Part shown: one piece after another, positions 6,202-6,527 of the stretch
Numbering within the stretch: the stretch's first letter is position 1
Layout of the letters: every line of letters begins with the position of its first letter
Origin: Deltaproteobacteria bacterium
Lineage (GTDB): Bacteria > SAR324 > NAC60-12
Assembly (NCBI GenBank): GCA_002730365.1
Contig: PBZZ01000038.1
Span: forward strand, 4,462-10,988
DNA: 6,527 nt
Direction of reading: 5' to 3'
Translations under genes and position numbers: made by a program
The notes under the pieces: generated by a model
The model's database searches: none
The model's input: only the letters and a program-made list of their open reading frames with translations
Told to the model about the DNA's origin: nothing

Positions 6202-6527
6202 TCAGCGTGAATAAAAATACTGCTCGAGACGTGTATCTCCAGGAGTACGCAGAGGCCAGTCGTTTCCGGCAACAGCAGGAACATTTTGCAGCTTATCATT
6301 CGCTACCAGAACTCCTTGGATCATTGGGGTCATCCCAACGGTTCCAATCTCCCAGACATTGTCAGCCCAGATTTGGAAGAGTTCTTTGGCCAGAGCGATT
6401 TGCCGATTACGTCCTGAAGTTTTGGCTTCATCAATGATGTCGACCAAGCGCTTGATTTCAGCAGGTGGAGCCTGTCCTTCCTTACCACCGGATGCATACC
6501 ACTTGGCAACCAAGGGTGCAAAGGTTA
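6202..6527 (-). CDS. ABC transporter solute-binding protein, family 5, C-terminal part (cut by window edge)
   Basis: The last 107 residues of a protein whose start lies beyond the right edge; the frame stays open to 6527. Family 5 binding proteins (DppA/OppA type) sit in the periplasm or on a lipid anchor and deliver the solute to the permease. Visible features match the family end: KWYASGGKEG near the edge, then a helix VDIIDEAKTSG, RQIALAKELFQIWADNVWEIG (helical, with the usual acidic-aromatic pattern), PMIQGVLVANDKLQNVP, and a terminal NDWPLRTPGDTRLEQYFYS. The signal sequence and ligand pocket are outside the window. The gene is first in the visible transport operon and is separated from the DppB-type permease by 73 bp holding hairpins, an arrangement common where the binding protein is made in excess over the membrane parts. 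Family assignment rests on the C-terminal pattern plus context. Confidence 0.85.
   Translation of the reverse strand, partial: TFAPLVAKWYASGGKEGQAPPAEIKRLVDIIDEAKTSGRNRQIALAKELFQIWADNVWEIGTVGMTPMIQGVLVANDKLQNVPAVAGNDWPLRTPGDTRLEQYFYSR

Noticed and set aside
6135..6437. Plus-strand open frame of 100 codons over the binding-protein end and the gap
   Set aside because: It overlaps a recognisable binding-protein C-terminus and the hairpin region, with no ribosome site or recognisable domain.

Overview
The window is a single, densely packed bacterial operon segment, with every supported gene on the minus strand. It encodes a dipeptide/oligopeptide-type (Dpp/Opp, family 5) ABC importer with two metabolic enzymes in the same transcription unit. 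In order of transcription, from high to low coordinates, it holds: the C-terminal end of a solute-binding protein (6527-6202, open at the window edge); a 73-bp gap with two hairpins; a DppB-type permease (6128-5139); a CxPxR-type sulfatase (5137-3635); a DppC-type permease (3612-2479); a DppD-type ATPase (2470-1439); a DppF-type ATPase (1449-385); and the first 123 codons of a NagA-like amidohydrolase (371-1, open at the window edge). Gene junctions are overlaps or short gaps of 1 to 22 bp, except the 73-bp gap after the binding protein. I see no internal promoter or intrinsic terminator. The operon promoter should lie upstream of the binding protein, beyond 6527.

The likely pathway is inferred from content. 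A small sulfated solute is captured outside the inner membrane by the binding protein and moved through the DppB/DppC channel using the two ATPases. It is then desulfated in the cytoplasm, because the sulfatase has no signal peptide. The NagA-like enzyme suggests the solute is, or contains, an N-acetylated amino sugar. Dpp/Opp-type importers are known to carry sugars as well as peptides: the Vibrio chitobiose uptake operon uses one. A module for sulfated amino-sugar or sulfated glycan fragments is therefore the best hypothesis, but no experiment or search supports it here.

The organism cannot be named with confidence. GC content looks intermediate (near 48% by eye, not counted), Shine-Dalgarno sites are used at some genes, and start codons are mostly ATG. 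The short NagA variant and the sulfatase recall Planctomycetes-like, poribacterial or marine proteobacterial genomes, but this is only an impression. The genes look intact, with no frameshifts, insertion sequences, CRISPR arrays, tRNA or rRNA. There is no gene-free stretch over 300 bases.
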